A stretch of DNA of 64,000 nt from Azospirillum sp. OGB3 (GCF_014192915.1 NZ_JACHYN010000006.1:62001-126000); one strand, 5' to 3'; positions 1 through 8,717 are shown, numbered from the stretch's first letter. Program-made: numbers and translations. Notes: generated by a model not told the origin, from the letters alone.

Positions 1-61
1 TCCCCGCCTTCTCGGCTGGCTGCCGCGGACCTCGGCCCCGCACATTCCGATCAACGAGTGA
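1..61 (+). CDS. Possible 3' end of a gene that starts before the window
   Basis: One forward frame (from base 2) is open from the window edge to a TGA at 59-61 and reads ...LGWLPRTSAPHIPINE. Only 19 codons are visible, with no recognisable domain. An open frame this short at high GC can be chance. It is listed because the following gene starts 53 bp later on the same strand, as expected of an upstream neighbour. No function can be assigned. Confidence 0.3.
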   Translation, partial: PRLLGWLPRTSAPHIPINE

Positions 62-113
62 CGGGCCGCCCCGGCCCGCTCTCCGCCGTTCCGAACGCCA
101 GGGCACCGACGCC

Positions 114-1067
114 ATGATGAAGGGCATTCTGTTCGCGTTCCTGGCCTTTGCCTTCTTCGCCTGGGGCGATGCGCTGGTGAAGGCGATCGGGCATGGGCTG
201 GACCCGTTCGAGGTCACCTTCTTCGCCTATATCCTGCCTTTGCTGCTCTCCCCGGTCTTCATGACCCGGGGCGACCGGCTCGGCGATCTTCTGCGCTGGA
301 ACCGGCCATGGCTGATGACGGTGCGGCTGGTCTTCGTGGCGGCCTCCACCCCGCTCAGCGTCATGTCGTTCCGAAGCCTTCCCTTCGCGGAAGCCTTCGC
401 CATGATTTTCCTGATGCCCAGCCTGGTGACGCTGCTGTCGATCTTCGTGCTGAAGGAGCCGGTGCGCTGGCGCCGGAGGCTGGCGATCGGAGCGGCCTTC
501 ATCGGCGTGCTGATCGTCGCCCGCCCTGGCTTCCGCGAGCTGCTGCCCGGCCATTTCGCTGCGCTGGGCTGCGCCTTCAGCTCCGCCGTCGTGGTCATCA
601 CAGGGCGGATGATCGGGCATACGGAGAAGCGCTTCACCCTGATCGGGACGGTGTTCCTGTCGACCGCCGTGGCGTCCGGCCTGCTGATGATCCCCGGCTT
701 CGAGTGGCCGACGCGGGAGCAGTGGATTCTGACGGTGGGCTTCGCCACCACGACCTTCGCCGCCCAGGCCCTGTTCACTCTGGCCGCCGCCTTCGCCCCG
801 GCCGACCGGGTGGGGGCGGCCCAATACAGCCAGATCCTGTGGGCTCTGGCCATTGGGGCGATCTTCTTCGACGAGTGGCCGGACCTGCTCTCGCTGGTCG
901 GCATCGTCATCGTTGTCGGCTCCGGGCTGTTCATCTTCGCCCGCGAGCATGCCCGGCATCCGGACCCGATGCCCGAACCGGTGCCCGGCGCGGGGCCGGA
1001 GGTCAGCTCAGAATCTCTCCCAGAGCCGCGACCAGAGCCCGGTTTTCGTCCTCCCGCCCCACCGTGA
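114..1067 (+). CDS. DMT-superfamily (EamA/RhaT-like) transporter
   Basis: An inner-membrane protein of 317 residues with about ten hydrophobic helices arranged as two EamA repeats, the usual form of drug/metabolite exporters. The first helix starts at the N-terminus (MMKGILFAFLAFAFFAWGDA). Helices near residues 60-130 and 145-275 complete the fold, including an LSLVGIVIVVGSGLFIF-type last helix. The substrate cannot be told from sequence. The final ~35 residues are a Pro/Glu-rich cytoplasmic tail (PDPMPEP, PEPRPEP). The last 65 bp overlap the 3' end of the convergent hisC gene. Either of two adjacent ATGs (114 or 117) could be the start. The family call is firm; the role in the cell is not known. 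Confidence 0.85.
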   Translation: MMKGILFAFLAFAFFAWGDALVKAIGHGLDPFEVTFFAYILPLLLSPVFMTRGDRLGDLLRWNRPWLMTVRLVFVAASTPLSVMSFRSLPFAEAFAMIFLMPSLVTLLSIFVLKEPVRWRRRLAIGAAFIGVLIVARPGFRELLPGHFAALGCAFSSAVVVITGRMIGHTEKRFTLIGTVFLSTAVASGLLMIPGFEWPTREQWILTVGFATTTFAAQALFTLAAAFAPADRVGAAQYSQILWALAIGAIFFDEWPDLLSLVGIVIVVGSGLFIFAREHARHPDPMPEPVPGAGPEVSSESLPEPRPEPGFRPPAPP

Positions 1068-2088
1068 TGCGCAGGCAGTCGGCCAGCCCATAGTCCTGGG
1101 TGGGCTTCACCAGGATGCCGCGGCGCGCCAGATGGTCCAGCACCGCCTGGACGCCGAGCGACGGGTCGGTCGGGATGCGCGCCAGGATGAAGTTGCAGAC
1201 GCTGGGATAGACGCGCACGCCGAGTTGCTCCAGCTCGTGGCTCAGCCAGGGCAGCCACGCGCTGTTGTGGGCGAAGGTCGCCTCCTCATGCTCGGTGTCG
1301 CCGATGGCCGCCTCCGCCGCGGCCTGGGCGGCGATCCCGACGTTGAAGGGGCCGCGCGTCTGGTTGACCGCCTCGATCACCCCCGCCGGCCCGTAGGCCC
1401 AGCCGACGCGCAGCCCGGCAAGCCCGTGCAGCTTGGAGAAGGTGCGCACCATCAGCACGTTGTCGGAATTCTCGACGATTTCCGTCCCGTCGCTGTAATT
1501 GTCGCGGCGGCAATAGTCGGCGTAGGCCGAATCGAGCACCAGAAGCGTGTGCGACGGCAGGCCGGCGCGCAGCCGCAGGACCATTTCCGACGGGATATAG
1601 GTGCCCGTCGGGTTGTTCGGGTTGGCGAGGAAGCAGAGCTTCGTCTTCTCGTTCGCCCGGTCGATCATCGCCTCGACATCGACGACCAGATCGCGCTCCG
1701 CCGCGATGACCGGTGTCGCCCCGGCGGCGCGGATCGCTTTCATGAAGCCGCGGTAGCCGTGCTCGTGGCACAGCACCTCGTCCCCCGGCCCGGCGAAGGC
1801 CTGGGTGACGAGGTGGATCATCTCGTCGGAGCCGTTGGCGCAGGTGATGTGGCCGGCGTCCAGATCGTAGCGCCGGGCGATGGCGTGGCGCAGGCGATCC
1901 TGCGACCAGTCGGGATAGCGGTGGATTTGCGCCGCCATGTGGCGGTATGCGGTGAGCGCCTTTTTGCCGGGTCCCAGCGGATTGACCGTCAGCGACAGAT
2001 CGACCCAGGCGGGGCCGTCCTCCGGCGGTCGGGCGGGACGGTAGGGCTTGATCTGGCCAATTCCGGGACGGGGACTCAGCAGCTCCAT
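1003..2088 (-). CDS. hisC: Histidinol-phosphate aminotransferase
   Basis: A PLP-dependent class I/II aminotransferase of 361 residues, the usual length for HisC. It would convert imidazole-acetol phosphate plus glutamate to histidinol phosphate in histidine biosynthesis. The sequence shows the NPNNPTGT substrate loop, the LDSAYADY segment, and the PLP-lysine motif TFSKLHGLAGLRVGWAYG with K219, followed by the RGPFNV arginine region. The ATG at 2088 (MELLSPRPGIGQIKPY) is chosen because the extra upstream residues are not HisC-like. A family member acting on another substrate (for example Cobd-like threonine-phosphate decarboxylase) is less likely given length and motifs. hisI lies about 6 kb away. 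The 3' end overlaps the DMT transporter by 65 bp. Confidence 0.85.
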   Translation of the reverse strand: MELLSPRPGIGQIKPYRPARPPEDGPAWVDLSLTVNPLGPGKKALTAYRHMAAQIHRYPDWSQDRLRHAIARRYDLDAGHITCANGSDEMIHLVTQAFAGPGDEVLCHEHGYRGFMKAIRAAGATPVIAAERDLVVDVEAMIDRANEKTKLCFLANPNNPTGTYIPSEMVLRLRAGLPSHTLLVLDSAYADYCRRDNYSDGTEIVENSDNVLMVRTFSKLHGLAGLRVGWAYGPAGVIEAVNQTRGPFNVGIAAQAAAEAAIGDTEHEEATFAHNSAWLPWLSHELEQLGVRVYPSVCNFILARIPTDPSLGVQAVLDHLARRGILVKPTQDYGLADCLRITVGREDENRALVAALGEILS

Positions 2089-2153
2089 CAGGCAGGCTCC
2101 GTTGTGCACAGCGGCAAACAGCACGAACGGACTGCATTCAACCCGAAACCGGG

Positions 2154-2182
2154 GCAACCCGCCAGCGTTCCTTGCGGGTTGC
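2154..2182. repeat. Intergenic stem-loop between aapP and hisC
   Basis: The perfect 9-bp inverted repeat GCAACCCGC (2154-2162) / GCGGGTTGC (2174-2182) has an 11-nt spacer. It lies in the 141-bp gap between the end of the aap operon and the hisC start, so it is inside the hisC upstream region. There is no T-tract on either side, so it may be only a secondary hairpin next to the main one at 2191-2221. Confidence 0.4.
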
Positions 2183-2190
2183 GCTGGTTT

Positions 2191-2221
2191 ACCGCGCCGG
2201 AACAAGCCGTTCCGGCGCGGT
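2191..2221 (-). terminator. Likely terminator hairpin of the aap operon
   Basis: The 13-bp inverted repeat ACCGCGCCGGAAC / GTTCCGGCGCGGT with a 5-nt loop begins 9 bp beyond the aapP stop codon (2230). The stem is very strong but no run of U follows it, so termination may rely on Rho or the hairpin may mainly protect the mRNA 3' end. Position and stem strength support the call. Confidence 0.55.
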
Positions 2222-2229
2222 TGTCGGCA

Positions 2230-3012
2230 TCAGTGGTTCAGGATCTGGCTGAGGAACAGCTTCGTCCGGTCCGACTGCGGGTGGTTGAAGAACTCGTTGG
2301 GCGTGTTCTGCTCGACGATCTCGCCGCGGTCCATGAAGATGACGCGGTCGGCGACCGACTTGGCGAAGCCCATCTCGTGGGTGACGCAGAGCATGGTCAT
2401 GCCGTCCTCGGCCAGACCGATCATGACGTCCAGCACCTCCTTGACCATCTCCGGATCAAGGGCGGAGGTCGGCTCGTCGAACAGCATGACCTTCGGGCTC
2501 ATGCACAGCGACCGCGCGATGGCGACGCGCTGCTGCTGGCCGCCGGAGAGCTGGCCGGGATACTTGTGCGCCTGCTCGGCGATGCGCACCCGCTTCAGGT
2601 AGCGCATCGCCATCTCCTCCGCCTCGGCCTTCGGCTTCTTGCGGACCCAGATGGGGGCGAGCGTGCAATTCTCCAGCACGGTCAGGTGCGGGAACAGGTT
2701 GAAGTGCTGGAACACCATGCCGACTTCGCGGCGGACCAGCTCGATGTTCTTCAGGTTGCCGGTCAGCTCGATGCCGTCAACGACGATGGAGCCCTTCTGG
2801 TGCTCCTCAAGCCGGTTCAGGCAGCGGATCATGGTCGACTTGCCGGAGCCCGACGGGCCGCAGATCACGATCCGCTCCCCCTTGGCGACCGACAGGTCGA
2901 TGTTCTTCAGGACGTGGAACTCGCCGTACCACTTGTGCACGCCCCGGCACTGGATGATCGGCTCCCCCTGGGCGAAGGTGCGCGCGGCGCCGGCGGTTTG
3001 GGCCATGGTCAT
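2230..3012 (-). CDS. aapP: General L-amino acid ABC transporter, ATP-binding subunit
   Basis: A cytoplasmic ATPase of 260 residues that would drive polar amino-acid uptake. It has Walker A GPSGSGKS (residues 52-59), the Q-loop in [13 protein letters not shown], the signature LSGGQQQR (about 153-160), Walker [14 protein letters not shown] (about 176-188) and the H-loop CVTHEMGFA. These are typical of the GlnQ/AapP/HisP group. It is the last gene of aapJQMP and starts 16 bp after the aapM stop. AapP and BztD are orthologous groups. The two very long permeases upstream support Aap/Bzt rather than a simple glutamine system. Confidence 0.93.
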   Translation of the reverse strand: MTMAQTAGAARTFAQGEPIIQCRGVHKWYGEFHVLKNIDLSVAKGERIVICGPSGSGKSTMIRCLNRLEEHQKGSIVVDGIELTGNLKNIELVRREVGMVFQHFNLFPHLTVLENCTLAPIWVRKKPKAEAEEMAMRYLKRVRIAEQAHKYPGQLSGGQQQRVAIARSLCMSPKVMLFDEPTSALDPEMVKEVLDVMIGLAEDGMTMLCVTHEMGFAKSVADRVIFMDRGEIVEQNTPNEFFNHPQSDRTKLFLSQILNH

Positions 3013-3028
3013 CTCTTTTCCCCTTCCC

Positions 3029-4147
3029 TCAGCGACGGTGACCGCGACGCAGGTCGCGTTCGAGTTTTTGGCTGTATTTGGACATCGAGTAGCAGAACAC
3101 CCAATAGATCACGCCGATGAACAGGTAGGCCTCGCGGTAGAAGCCGCGCCAAGCCGGGTCGGACAGCGCCGCCTTGGCCGTGCCCAGCAGGTCGTAGAGG
3201 CCGATGATGATGACCAGCGACGTGTCCTTGAAGAAGCTGATGAAAGTGTTCACCAGCGGCGGGATGGAGATGGCGAGCGCCTGCGGCAGGATGATCTTGC
3301 CCATCGCCTGCCAGTAGTTCAGGCCGAGCGCATCCGCAGCCTCGTACTGCCCCTTGGGGATGGCCTGGAGACCGCCGCGGATCGCTTCCGCCATATAGGC
3401 GGCGGCGAACATGATGAAGGCGATCTGGGCGCGCAGCAGCTTGTCGAAATTCACGCCGGTCGGCAGGAACAGCGGGAACATCACCGACGCCATGAACAGC
3501 AGGCTGATCAGCGGCACGCCGCGGATCAGCTCGATGTAGGTCACCGAGATCACGCGGATCGCCGGAAGCTGCGAGCGCCGGCCGAGCGCCAGCAGGACCG
3601 ACACCGGGAAGGCCACGGACAGGCCGACCACCGAGAGCATCAGCGTCAGCGGCAGGCCGCCCCACAGCGTGTTCTCGACATAGGTCAGGCCCAGAACGCC
3701 GCCCCACATCAGCACGCCCACCGCGGACAGGCCGGCGATCCACACCAGCGCCAGCCAGGGCTTCCAGAAGCGGCGGTCGCAGCTCGCCAGCACCAGCGCG
3801 ATGATGATCACGATGGTGATCAGCGGCCGCCACTGCTCGTCGTACGGGAAGGTGCCGAACATGACGAAGCGCAGCTTCTCGCTGACGAAGGTCCAGCAGG
3901 CGCCGCCCTCCTGCCGGCACACCTGGGGCGGCGTGCCGAAGCTGTTGGCGCTGAAGATCAGCCAGTCGAGAAGCGGCGGGATCGCCTTGAACAGCAGCCA
4001 GGCGATCAGGATGGTCAGGAGCGCGTTGTACCAGGTGTTGAACAGGTTGTTGCGCAGCCACGCCACGGGGCCGACGGTGTTGGACGGCGGGCGCTCGTCG
4101 GGGATGCTTCCGGTGGGGACATTGCCGGTATGGACGTTGTCTGTCAT
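3029..4147 (-). CDS. aapM: General L-amino acid ABC transporter, permease AapM
   Basis: A 372-residue inner-membrane permease of the HisM type. The N-terminal part has two or three extra helices (about residues 30-130) that are characteristic of AapM/BztC. The C-terminal half holds the conserved permease core with the EAA motif [17 protein letters not shown] (about residues 267-283) that docks on AapP. The ATG at 4147 ([10 protein letters not shown]) is used. The same frame is open further upstream, but that part is out-of-frame sequence of aapQ, whose stop lies 5 bp before this ATG. It would pair with AapQ as the heterodimeric channel. Confidence 0.92.
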   Translation of the reverse strand: MTDNVHTGNVPTGSIPDERPPSNTVGPVAWLRNNLFNTWYNALLTILIAWLLFKAIPPLLDWLIFSANSFGTPPQVCRQEGGACWTFVSEKLRFVMFGTFPYDEQWRPLITIVIIIALVLASCDRRFWKPWLALVWIAGLSAVGVLMWGGVLGLTYVENTLWGGLPLTLMLSVVGLSVAFPVSVLLALGRRSQLPAIRVISVTYIELIRGVPLISLLFMASVMFPLFLPTGVNFDKLLRAQIAFIMFAAAYMAEAIRGGLQAIPKGQYEAADALGLNYWQAMGKIILPQALAISIPPLVNTFISFFKDTSLVIIIGLYDLLGTAKAALSDPAWRGFYREAYLFIGVIYWVFCYSMSKYSQKLERDLRRGHRR

Positions 4148-4152
4148 GGCCG

Positions 4153-5352
4153 TCAGCGCTCCACCAGCGCGATGCGCTTGTTGTACCAGTTCATGAAGAT
4201 CGAGATGCCCAGGCTGATCACCAGATAGGTGCCCATGATCATCGTCACGCCCTCGATCGCCTGACCGGTCTGGTTCAGCGTCGTGTTGGCGATCGACACC
4301 AGATCCGGGTAGCCGATGGCGAGCGCCAGGGAGCTGTTCTTGGTCAGGTTCAGATACTGGCTGGTCAGCGGCGGCACGATCACCCGCAGCGCCTGCGGCA
4401 GGACGACGAGCCGCAGCGTCTTGCCGCTGTCGATGCCGAGCGCCCTTGCGGCTTCCGTCTGGCCCCAGTTGACCGCCAGGATGCCGCTGCGCACCACCTC
4501 GGCGATGAAGGCCGCGGTGTAGACGACCAGACCGACCAGGATCGCGAAGAACTCCGGGGTGATGACCACGCCGCCGACGAAGTTGAAGCCCTGCAGCTTC
4601 GGAACGTCCAGCGCCGTCGGCGCGCCGCCGACGAGGTAGGCGACCAGCGGCAGGCCGATCAGCAGGCCGAGGCTCGCCGTTCCGATCGGGAAGGGCTGGC
4701 CCGTCCGCTCCTGCCGGGCCTTGGACCAGCGCCGCAGGAAGATCACGGCGATCACCCCGATGGCGAGCGCGAAGCCCATCGTGCCCCACACCGGGTCGGC
4801 GGAGGGCACCGGCACGAACAGGCCGCGCTGCGACAGGAACACGCCGGGAATCGGGTTCAGCGCCTGCCGCACCGGCGGCATGCTTTCCGAGACCAGCGCG
4901 TACCAGAAGAAGAGCTGGAGCAGCGGCGGGATGTTGCGGACGATCTCCACGTAGGTGGAGGCCAGCTTGGCGATCAGCCAATTGCTCGACAGGCGGGCGA
5001 CGCCGATCAGCGTGCCCAGCACGGTCGCCAGCACGACGCCGATGATCGACACCTTCAGCGTGTTCAGCACGCCGACCAGGAAGGCCCGGCCATAGCTGTC
5101 CCGTGGATGATAGTCGATCAGGCTCTCACCGATGCCGAAGGAGGCCTCGCGGTCCAGGAATCCGAATCCCGTCGCGATGGACCGCTTCGACAGGTTGTCG
5201 AGCGTGTTATGAATAAGGAACCAGCCGACCGCGATGACGATGCCGACCACCAGAACCTGGTAGAACACGGCACGGACCGTCGGGTCGCTGAGGGAAAATG
5301 AAACACCGCCAGGCGCGCTTGGGCGCGCGGTGTCCCGGGTCTCGCTGGCCAC
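4153..5352 (-). CDS. aapQ: General L-amino acid ABC transporter, permease AapQ
   Basis: A 399-residue inner-membrane permease. The core helices are interrupted by an additional hydrophobic segment (about residues 190-245), as in AapQ/BztB, which are longer than ordinary amino-acid permeases. The EAA loop reads EAARALGIDSGKTLRLVVLPQAL (around residue 300). The start is a GTG at 5352 preceded by a GGGGAGAG ribosome binding site. The gene is 5 bp from aapM and about 200 bp downstream of aapJ, separated from it by a terminator hairpin that probably makes permease expression lower than that of the binding protein. Confidence 0.92.
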   Translation of the reverse strand: MASETRDTARPSAPGGVSFSLSDPTVRAVFYQVLVVGIVIAVGWFLIHNTLDNLSKRSIATGFGFLDREASFGIGESLIDYHPRDSYGRAFLVGVLNTLKVSIIGVVLATVLGTLIGVARLSSNWLIAKLASTYVEIVRNIPPLLQLFFWYALVSESMPPVRQALNPIPGVFLSQRGLFVPVPSADPVWGTMGFALAIGVIAVIFLRRWSKARQERTGQPFPIGTASLGLLIGLPLVAYLVGGAPTALDVPKLQGFNFVGGVVITPEFFAILVGLVVYTAAFIAEVVRSGILAVNWGQTEAARALGIDSGKTLRLVVLPQALRVIVPPLTSQYLNLTKNSSLALAIGYPDLVSIANTTLNQTGQAIEGVTMIMGTYLVISLGISIFMNWYNKRIALVER

Positions 5353-5498
5353 GGTTCTCTCCCCTCACCAGCATGGCGTAAGGGCGTCGGCCGCCTCCCG
5401 AACGTCCGCCGCAACTTGCGCCACGTATATCGTCTCCCAAACGGGCCTGCGGCACCGGCATTGATTCTTGTCGCCCTGTGACCGCTCCGCCCGTCGTC

Positions 5499-5539
5499 AA
5501 AAAAGGAAGGACCGCGGGCCTCCCTGTGGTCCGCGGTCC
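5499..5539 (-). terminator. Rho-independent terminator/attenuator between aapJ and aapQ
   Basis: Reading on the minus strand, the perfect 9-bp stem GGACCGCGG / CCGCGGTCC (arms 5531-5539 and 5509-5517, 13-nt loop) is followed after GGAAGGACC-like sequence by a run of six U (5499-5504). It sits 13 bp past the aapJ stop and about 150 bp before aapQ. Partial termination here would give more periplasmic binding protein than permease, a common arrangement in ABC operons. Confidence 0.75.
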
Positions 5540-5551
5540 CCCTTTCCGTCC

Positions 5552-6574
5552 TCAGCGGATCGGCATCGCGTACTGCAGACCGCCGTTGGTCCACAGCGCG
5601 TTCAGGCCGCGCTCCAGCTTCAGCGGGGTCTTCATGCCGACGTTGCGCTCAAAGATCTCACCATAGTTGCCCATGGTCTTGATGACGTTGTAGGCCCACT
5701 TCTCGTCCAGGCCCAGCGCCTTGCCCATGCCCGGCGAGGTGCCGAGGATGCGCTGGATCTCCGGGTTCTTGCTGTTCACGAACTCATCGACGTTCTTGGA
5801 CGTGATGCCCATCTCTTCGGCCTGGATGGTGGCGTAGACGGTCCACTTCACCACATCGAACCACTGGTCGTCACCGTGACGGACGGCGGGGGCCAGCGGC
5901 TCTTTGGAGATGATCTCCGGGAGGATGATGTGGTCGTCCGGAACCGGGGCCACGCCGGCGCGGGTGCCGGCCAGACCGGAGGCGTCCGTCGTCAGCACGT
6001 CGCAGCGGCCGGCGAAGTAGGCGGCGTTCACCTCGTCGTTCGACTCGATGACGACCGGGTTGTAGGACATGTTGTTGGTGCGGAAATAGTCCGCCAGGTT
6101 CAGTTCGGTCGTGGTGCCGGCCTGGACGCAGACGGTGGCGCCGTTCAGCTCCTTGGCGCTCTTCACGCCGAGCTTCTTGTTCACCATGAAGCCCTGGCCG
6201 TCATAATAGGTGACCGGGGCGAAGTTCAGGCCGACCGAGGTGTCGCGGGTCAGCGTGACGGTGGTGTTGCGCGACAGCAGGTCGACCTCGCCCGACTGGA
6301 TGGCGGGGAAACGCTGCTGGGCGGACAGCGGGGTGAACTTGACCTTGTTCGGGTCGTTGAACAGCGCAACCGCGACCGCGCGGCAGTAATCGACATCGAG
6401 ACCGGTCCAGTTGCCCGAGCTGTCGGGGTTGCCGAAGCCCGGAAGGCCGGCGTTCACGCCGCACTGGACGAAGCCGCGGCCCTTGACGGCGTCCAGCGTC
6501 GGACCGGCCTGGGCGCCGGTCACGGCGCCGAACACCACGGCCGCGGCAGCAGCGGCGAGGATTCCCGATTTCAT
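5552..6574 (-). CDS. aapJ: General L-amino acid ABC transporter, periplasmic binding protein
   Basis: A secreted binding protein of 340 residues with a signal peptide (MKSGILAAAAAAVVFGAVTGAQA, cleavage expected after AQA). The mature part begins TLDAVKGRGFVQCGVN and continues with the GLDVDYCRAVAVALF and EVDLLSRNTT segments characteristic of the AapJ/BztA subgroup of family 3 solute-binding proteins. The ATG at 6574 is chosen over a GTG at 6586 because GGTGGAG lies at the right distance from it and because it begins a clean signal peptide. It is the first gene of the operon, divergent from metC, and would capture broad-specificity L-amino acids. Confidence 0.93.
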   Translation of the reverse strand: MKSGILAAAAAAVVFGAVTGAQAGPTLDAVKGRGFVQCGVNAGLPGFGNPDSSGNWTGLDVDYCRAVAVALFNDPNKVKFTPLSAQQRFPAIQSGEVDLLSRNTTVTLTRDTSVGLNFAPVTYYDGQGFMVNKKLGVKSAKELNGATVCVQAGTTTELNLADYFRTNNMSYNPVVIESNDEVNAAYFAGRCDVLTTDASGLAGTRAGVAPVPDDHIILPEIISKEPLAPAVRHGDDQWFDVVKWTVYATIQAEEMGITSKNVDEFVNSKNPEIQRILGTSPGMGKALGLDEKWAYNVIKTMGNYGEIFERNVGMKTPLKLERGLNALWTNGGLQYAMPIR

Positions 6575-6815
6575 ATTAAGCTCCACCCTGTTCTTGCGTT
6601 TTTACGCTTAGGTTCATGCATTGCGCGCCCCGCATGGCGGACACGCGCGTGTGACAAGAGTGCACCAACAGCAACCGGCTTGTCGAATCATCCTTAAGCC
6701 GTGCATTTGGCTTGGTTATCCCTTACAGAGGCTTGGGGAAAAGAAATCTTTGGCGGTCGGGTCCATCCTGGAAAGTCGGGATACGACCACCGTCACTGTT
6801 GTTGCGGGAAGACCC

Positions 6816-7994
6816 ATGAAAGACGCACGAAAAGATACGGTCCTCGGACACGCCGGGCGCAGCCCGCGTGAGAATCACGGAATTGTGAATCCGCCGGTCT
6901 ACCATTGTTCGACCGTGCTCTTCCCGACGCTGGAGGAGTTGGAGGCGAGCGACCGCGCCCCCTTCGACAGCATCAACTATGGACGCGTCGGGACTCCGAC
7001 CACGCTGGCCTTTGAACAGGCGGTGGCGGAGCTTGAGGGCGCCTACCGCTCCGTCAACACCGGCTCGGGCCTGAACGCCATCGCGACGGCGCTTCTCGCC
7101 TTCACCAGGACCGGTGACCATGTGCTGATCACCGACAGTGCCTACGCCCCGACCCGCCGATTCGCCACCGACACGCTGATCCCCTACGGCGTGGAGGTCG
7201 AGTATTTCGACCCCACGATCGGCGCCGGCATCGCCGCCCTGCTCAAGCCGAACACCCGCGTCGTCTTCCTCGAATCTCCGGGCTCCCTGACCTTCGAGGT
7301 GCAGGACGTGCCGGCCATCGCCGCGGCGGCCAAGACGGTGGGCGCCACGGTGATGATCGACAACACCTGGGCCACCCCCCTCTTCTTCCAGCCGCTGCGG
7401 CACGGCGTGGACGTGTCGATCCACTCGGCCACCAAGTACATCGTCGGACACGCCGACGCGATGCTGGGCGTGATCTCCTGCGCCAACGAGGCGCAATGGC
7501 TGGCGGTGAAGAAGGCCGCCACGCGGACCGGCACCTGCGCCGGTCCGGACGACATCTATCTGGGCCTGCGCGGCCTGCGCACCCTATCCGTCCGCCTGAG
7601 GCAGCACGAGGCAAGCGCGCTCGCCCTGGCCGGCTGGCTGTCGAAGCAGCCCGAGGTCACCCGCATCCTGCATCCGGCCTTCCCCGATTGCCCCGGCCAC
7701 GCGCTGTGGAAGCGCGACATCGGACGCTCTTCCGGCCTGTTCTCCATCGTCATGAACGCAGTGCCGAAGCCGGCCCTGTCGGCCATGCTGAATTCCCTGG
7801 AGCTGTTCGGGCTGGGGTACAGCTGGGGCGGATTCGAGAGCCTGATCCTGCCGGCACGCCCCGCCGCCGTTCGTACGGCGACCCGCTGGACCGATCCCGG
7901 AACCGTCCTGCGCCTGCACGCCGGGCTGGAGGACGTGGACGATCTCATCCGCGACCTCGATGGCGCCTTCGCCCGCCTGAGGACCGCCCTGTAA
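6816..7994 (+). CDS. metC: Cystathionine beta-lyase
   Basis: A PLP enzyme of the Cys/Met metabolism family, 392 residues, that cleaves cystathionine to homocysteine, pyruvate and ammonia in methionine synthesis. The sequence shows YGRVGTPTTLAFE at the cofactor region, VMIDNTWATPLFFQP, and the PLP lysine K207 in SIHSATKYIVGH. SWGGFESLILP near the C-terminus is typical of the beta-lyase (MetC) rather than the gamma-synthase group. The ATG at 6816, after GCGGGAAG, is the first residue that matches the family. It is divergent from aapJ, and hisI follows 34 bp later. Confidence 0.9.
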   Translation: MKDARKDTVLGHAGRSPRENHGIVNPPVYHCSTVLFPTLEELEASDRAPFDSINYGRVGTPTTLAFEQAVAELEGAYRSVNTGSGLNAIATALLAFTRTGDHVLITDSAYAPTRRFATDTLIPYGVEVEYFDPTIGAGIAALLKPNTRVVFLESPGSLTFEVQDVPAIAAAAKTVGATVMIDNTWATPLFFQPLRHGVDVSIHSATKYIVGHADAMLGVISCANEAQWLAVKKAATRTGTCAGPDDIYLGLRGLRTLSVRLRQHEASALALAGWLSKQPEVTRILHPAFPDCPGHALWKRDIGRSSGLFSIVMNAVPKPALSAMLNSLELFGLGYSWGGFESLILPARPAAVRTATRWTDPGTVLRLHAGLEDVDDLIRDLDGAFARLRTAL

Positions 7995-8028
7995 CGGGCG
8001 GGTCCGGATACGCGGCACACACACGAGG

Positions 8029-8472
8029 ATGGACACCATGACGGACGCCACCGCGTTCGAGCCCGCATCTGAGCCTGCAATCGAGGATGTGATCGCCGCC
8101 ATCGCCTTCAACGCCGACGGGCTGGTCCCAGCCATCGCCCAGGCGGAAGGAACCGGCGAGATCCTGATGATGGCCTGGATGAACCGCGAGGCCGTGCTGG
8201 AAACGCTGCGCACGGGGCGCGTCTGCTACTGGTCGCGGTCCCGCAAGGGCTTGTGGCGCAAGGGCGAAACCTCCGGCCAGATGCAGCGGCTGAAGGACTT
8301 CCGCGTCGATTGCGACGGCGACACCCTGCTGTTGGTCGTGGAACAGGACGGCGTTGCCTGCCACACCGGACGGCGCAGTTGCTTTTACCGTGCGTTGCGT
8401 GACGGGAAACTCGCCATCATTCAGGACGTCGAAACCGATCCTTCGGTTCTCTACGGACACACGCACAAGTAA
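8029..8472 (+). CDS. hisI: Phosphoribosyl-AMP cyclohydrolase
   Basis: A cytosolic zinc/magnesium enzyme of histidine synthesis that opens the purine ring of phosphoribosyl-AMP. The 147-residue protein is a stand-alone HisI without the HisE domain, as usual in alphaproteobacteria. Motifs are ILMMAWMNREAV, CYWSRSRKGLWRKGETSG, the metal-binding region DCDGDTLLLVVEQDGVACHTGRRSCF and a short C-terminal tail. An in-frame ATG at 8038 is an alternative start. No terminator lies between its stop codon and the first small-RNA unit, so hisI transcripts may end at the small-RNA terminator (8582-8617). Confidence 0.93.
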   Translation: MDTMTDATAFEPASEPAIEDVIAAIAFNADGLVPAIAQAEGTGEILMMAWMNREAVLETLRTGRVCYWSRSRKGLWRKGETSGQMQRLKDFRVDCDGDTLLLVVEQDGVACHTGRRSCFYRALRDGKLAIIQDVETDPSVLYGHTHK

Positions 8473-8505
8473 GACGCTAAACGTTCGCTGCAATGCGAAA
8501 AGTGT

Positions 8506-8519
8506 TTGATCTATGTCAA
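8506..8519 (+). promoter_or_regulatory. FNR/FixK-like box upstream of sRNA 1
   Basis: TTGATCTATGTCAA matches the FNR/Anr/FixK consensus TTGAT-N4-ATCAA with one mismatch. Its centre (8512.5) lies 41.5 bp before the G at 8554, the class II activator position. The box-to-repeat spacing of 45 bp is exactly the same as for the second unit. A weak -10 element TAGAAA lies at 8542-8547. The binding protein is inferred; no fnr/fixK gene is in the window. Confidence 0.7.
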
Positions 8520-8553
8520 CGTAGCCCGGGGCGGGAAGAGGTAGAAAGCTCTT

Positions 8554-8617
8554 GTCTCTAACCCTCCCTGTATTCGCCTATGCCGGGGGTTCCAATGGAA
8601 CCCTCGGCTATTTTTTT
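8554..8617 (+). ncRNA. Predicted small regulatory RNA 1 (tandem pair)
   Basis: A transcript of about 64 nt is predicted from the G at 8554 to the T-tract ending at 8617. It has an unpaired head, GUCUCUAACCCUCCCUGUAU, then a 12-bp terminator stem GCCGGGGGUUCC / GGAACCCUCGGC (one G-U pair, loop AAU, 8582-8608), then UAUUUUUUU. The head lies in a 25-bp repeat (8551-8575) that is identical to 8715-8739. CCCUCCCU is complementary to strong Shine-Dalgarno sequences, as in known alphaproteobacterial CCUCCC-motif small RNAs. The start site is inferred from the FNR box. The exact family is unknown. Confidence 0.72.
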
Positions 8618-8669
8618 GTCTCAAGTCAGAGCCCGATCGGTTGTGGCGGATCGATAAAATTATCGCAGA

Positions 8670-8683
8670 TTGATGCAGATCAA
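8670..8683 (+). promoter_or_regulatory. Perfect FNR/FixK box upstream of sRNA 2
   Basis: TTGATGCAGATCAA is a perfect TTGAT-N4-ATCAA palindrome. Its centre (8676.5) lies 41.5 bp before the G at 8718, and the distance to the repeat (45 bp) is identical to that in unit 1. A TAAACA at 8706-8711 stands at the -10 position. Such sites are bound by oxygen-sensing FNR or by FixK-type CRP-family activators. Regulation by low oxygen is an inference from the motif. Confidence 0.8.
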
Positions 8684-8717
8684 CGAAGCGGGTCTCTCGA
8701 TCAGTTAAACAGTCCTT

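Noticed and set aside
853-3120. A 755-codon open frame on the plus strand covering hisC and aapP
   Set aside because: It is the antisense shadow of hisC and aapP. Its translation is Arg/Gln/His-rich low-complexity sequence without domains, whereas the minus-strand frames give clear HisC and AapP motifs.
6587-6815. SAM-type riboswitch upstream of metC
   Set aside because: The intergenic region contains only a short 5-bp stem (AAGCC/GGCTT). None of the conserved SAM-II core elements I know were found.
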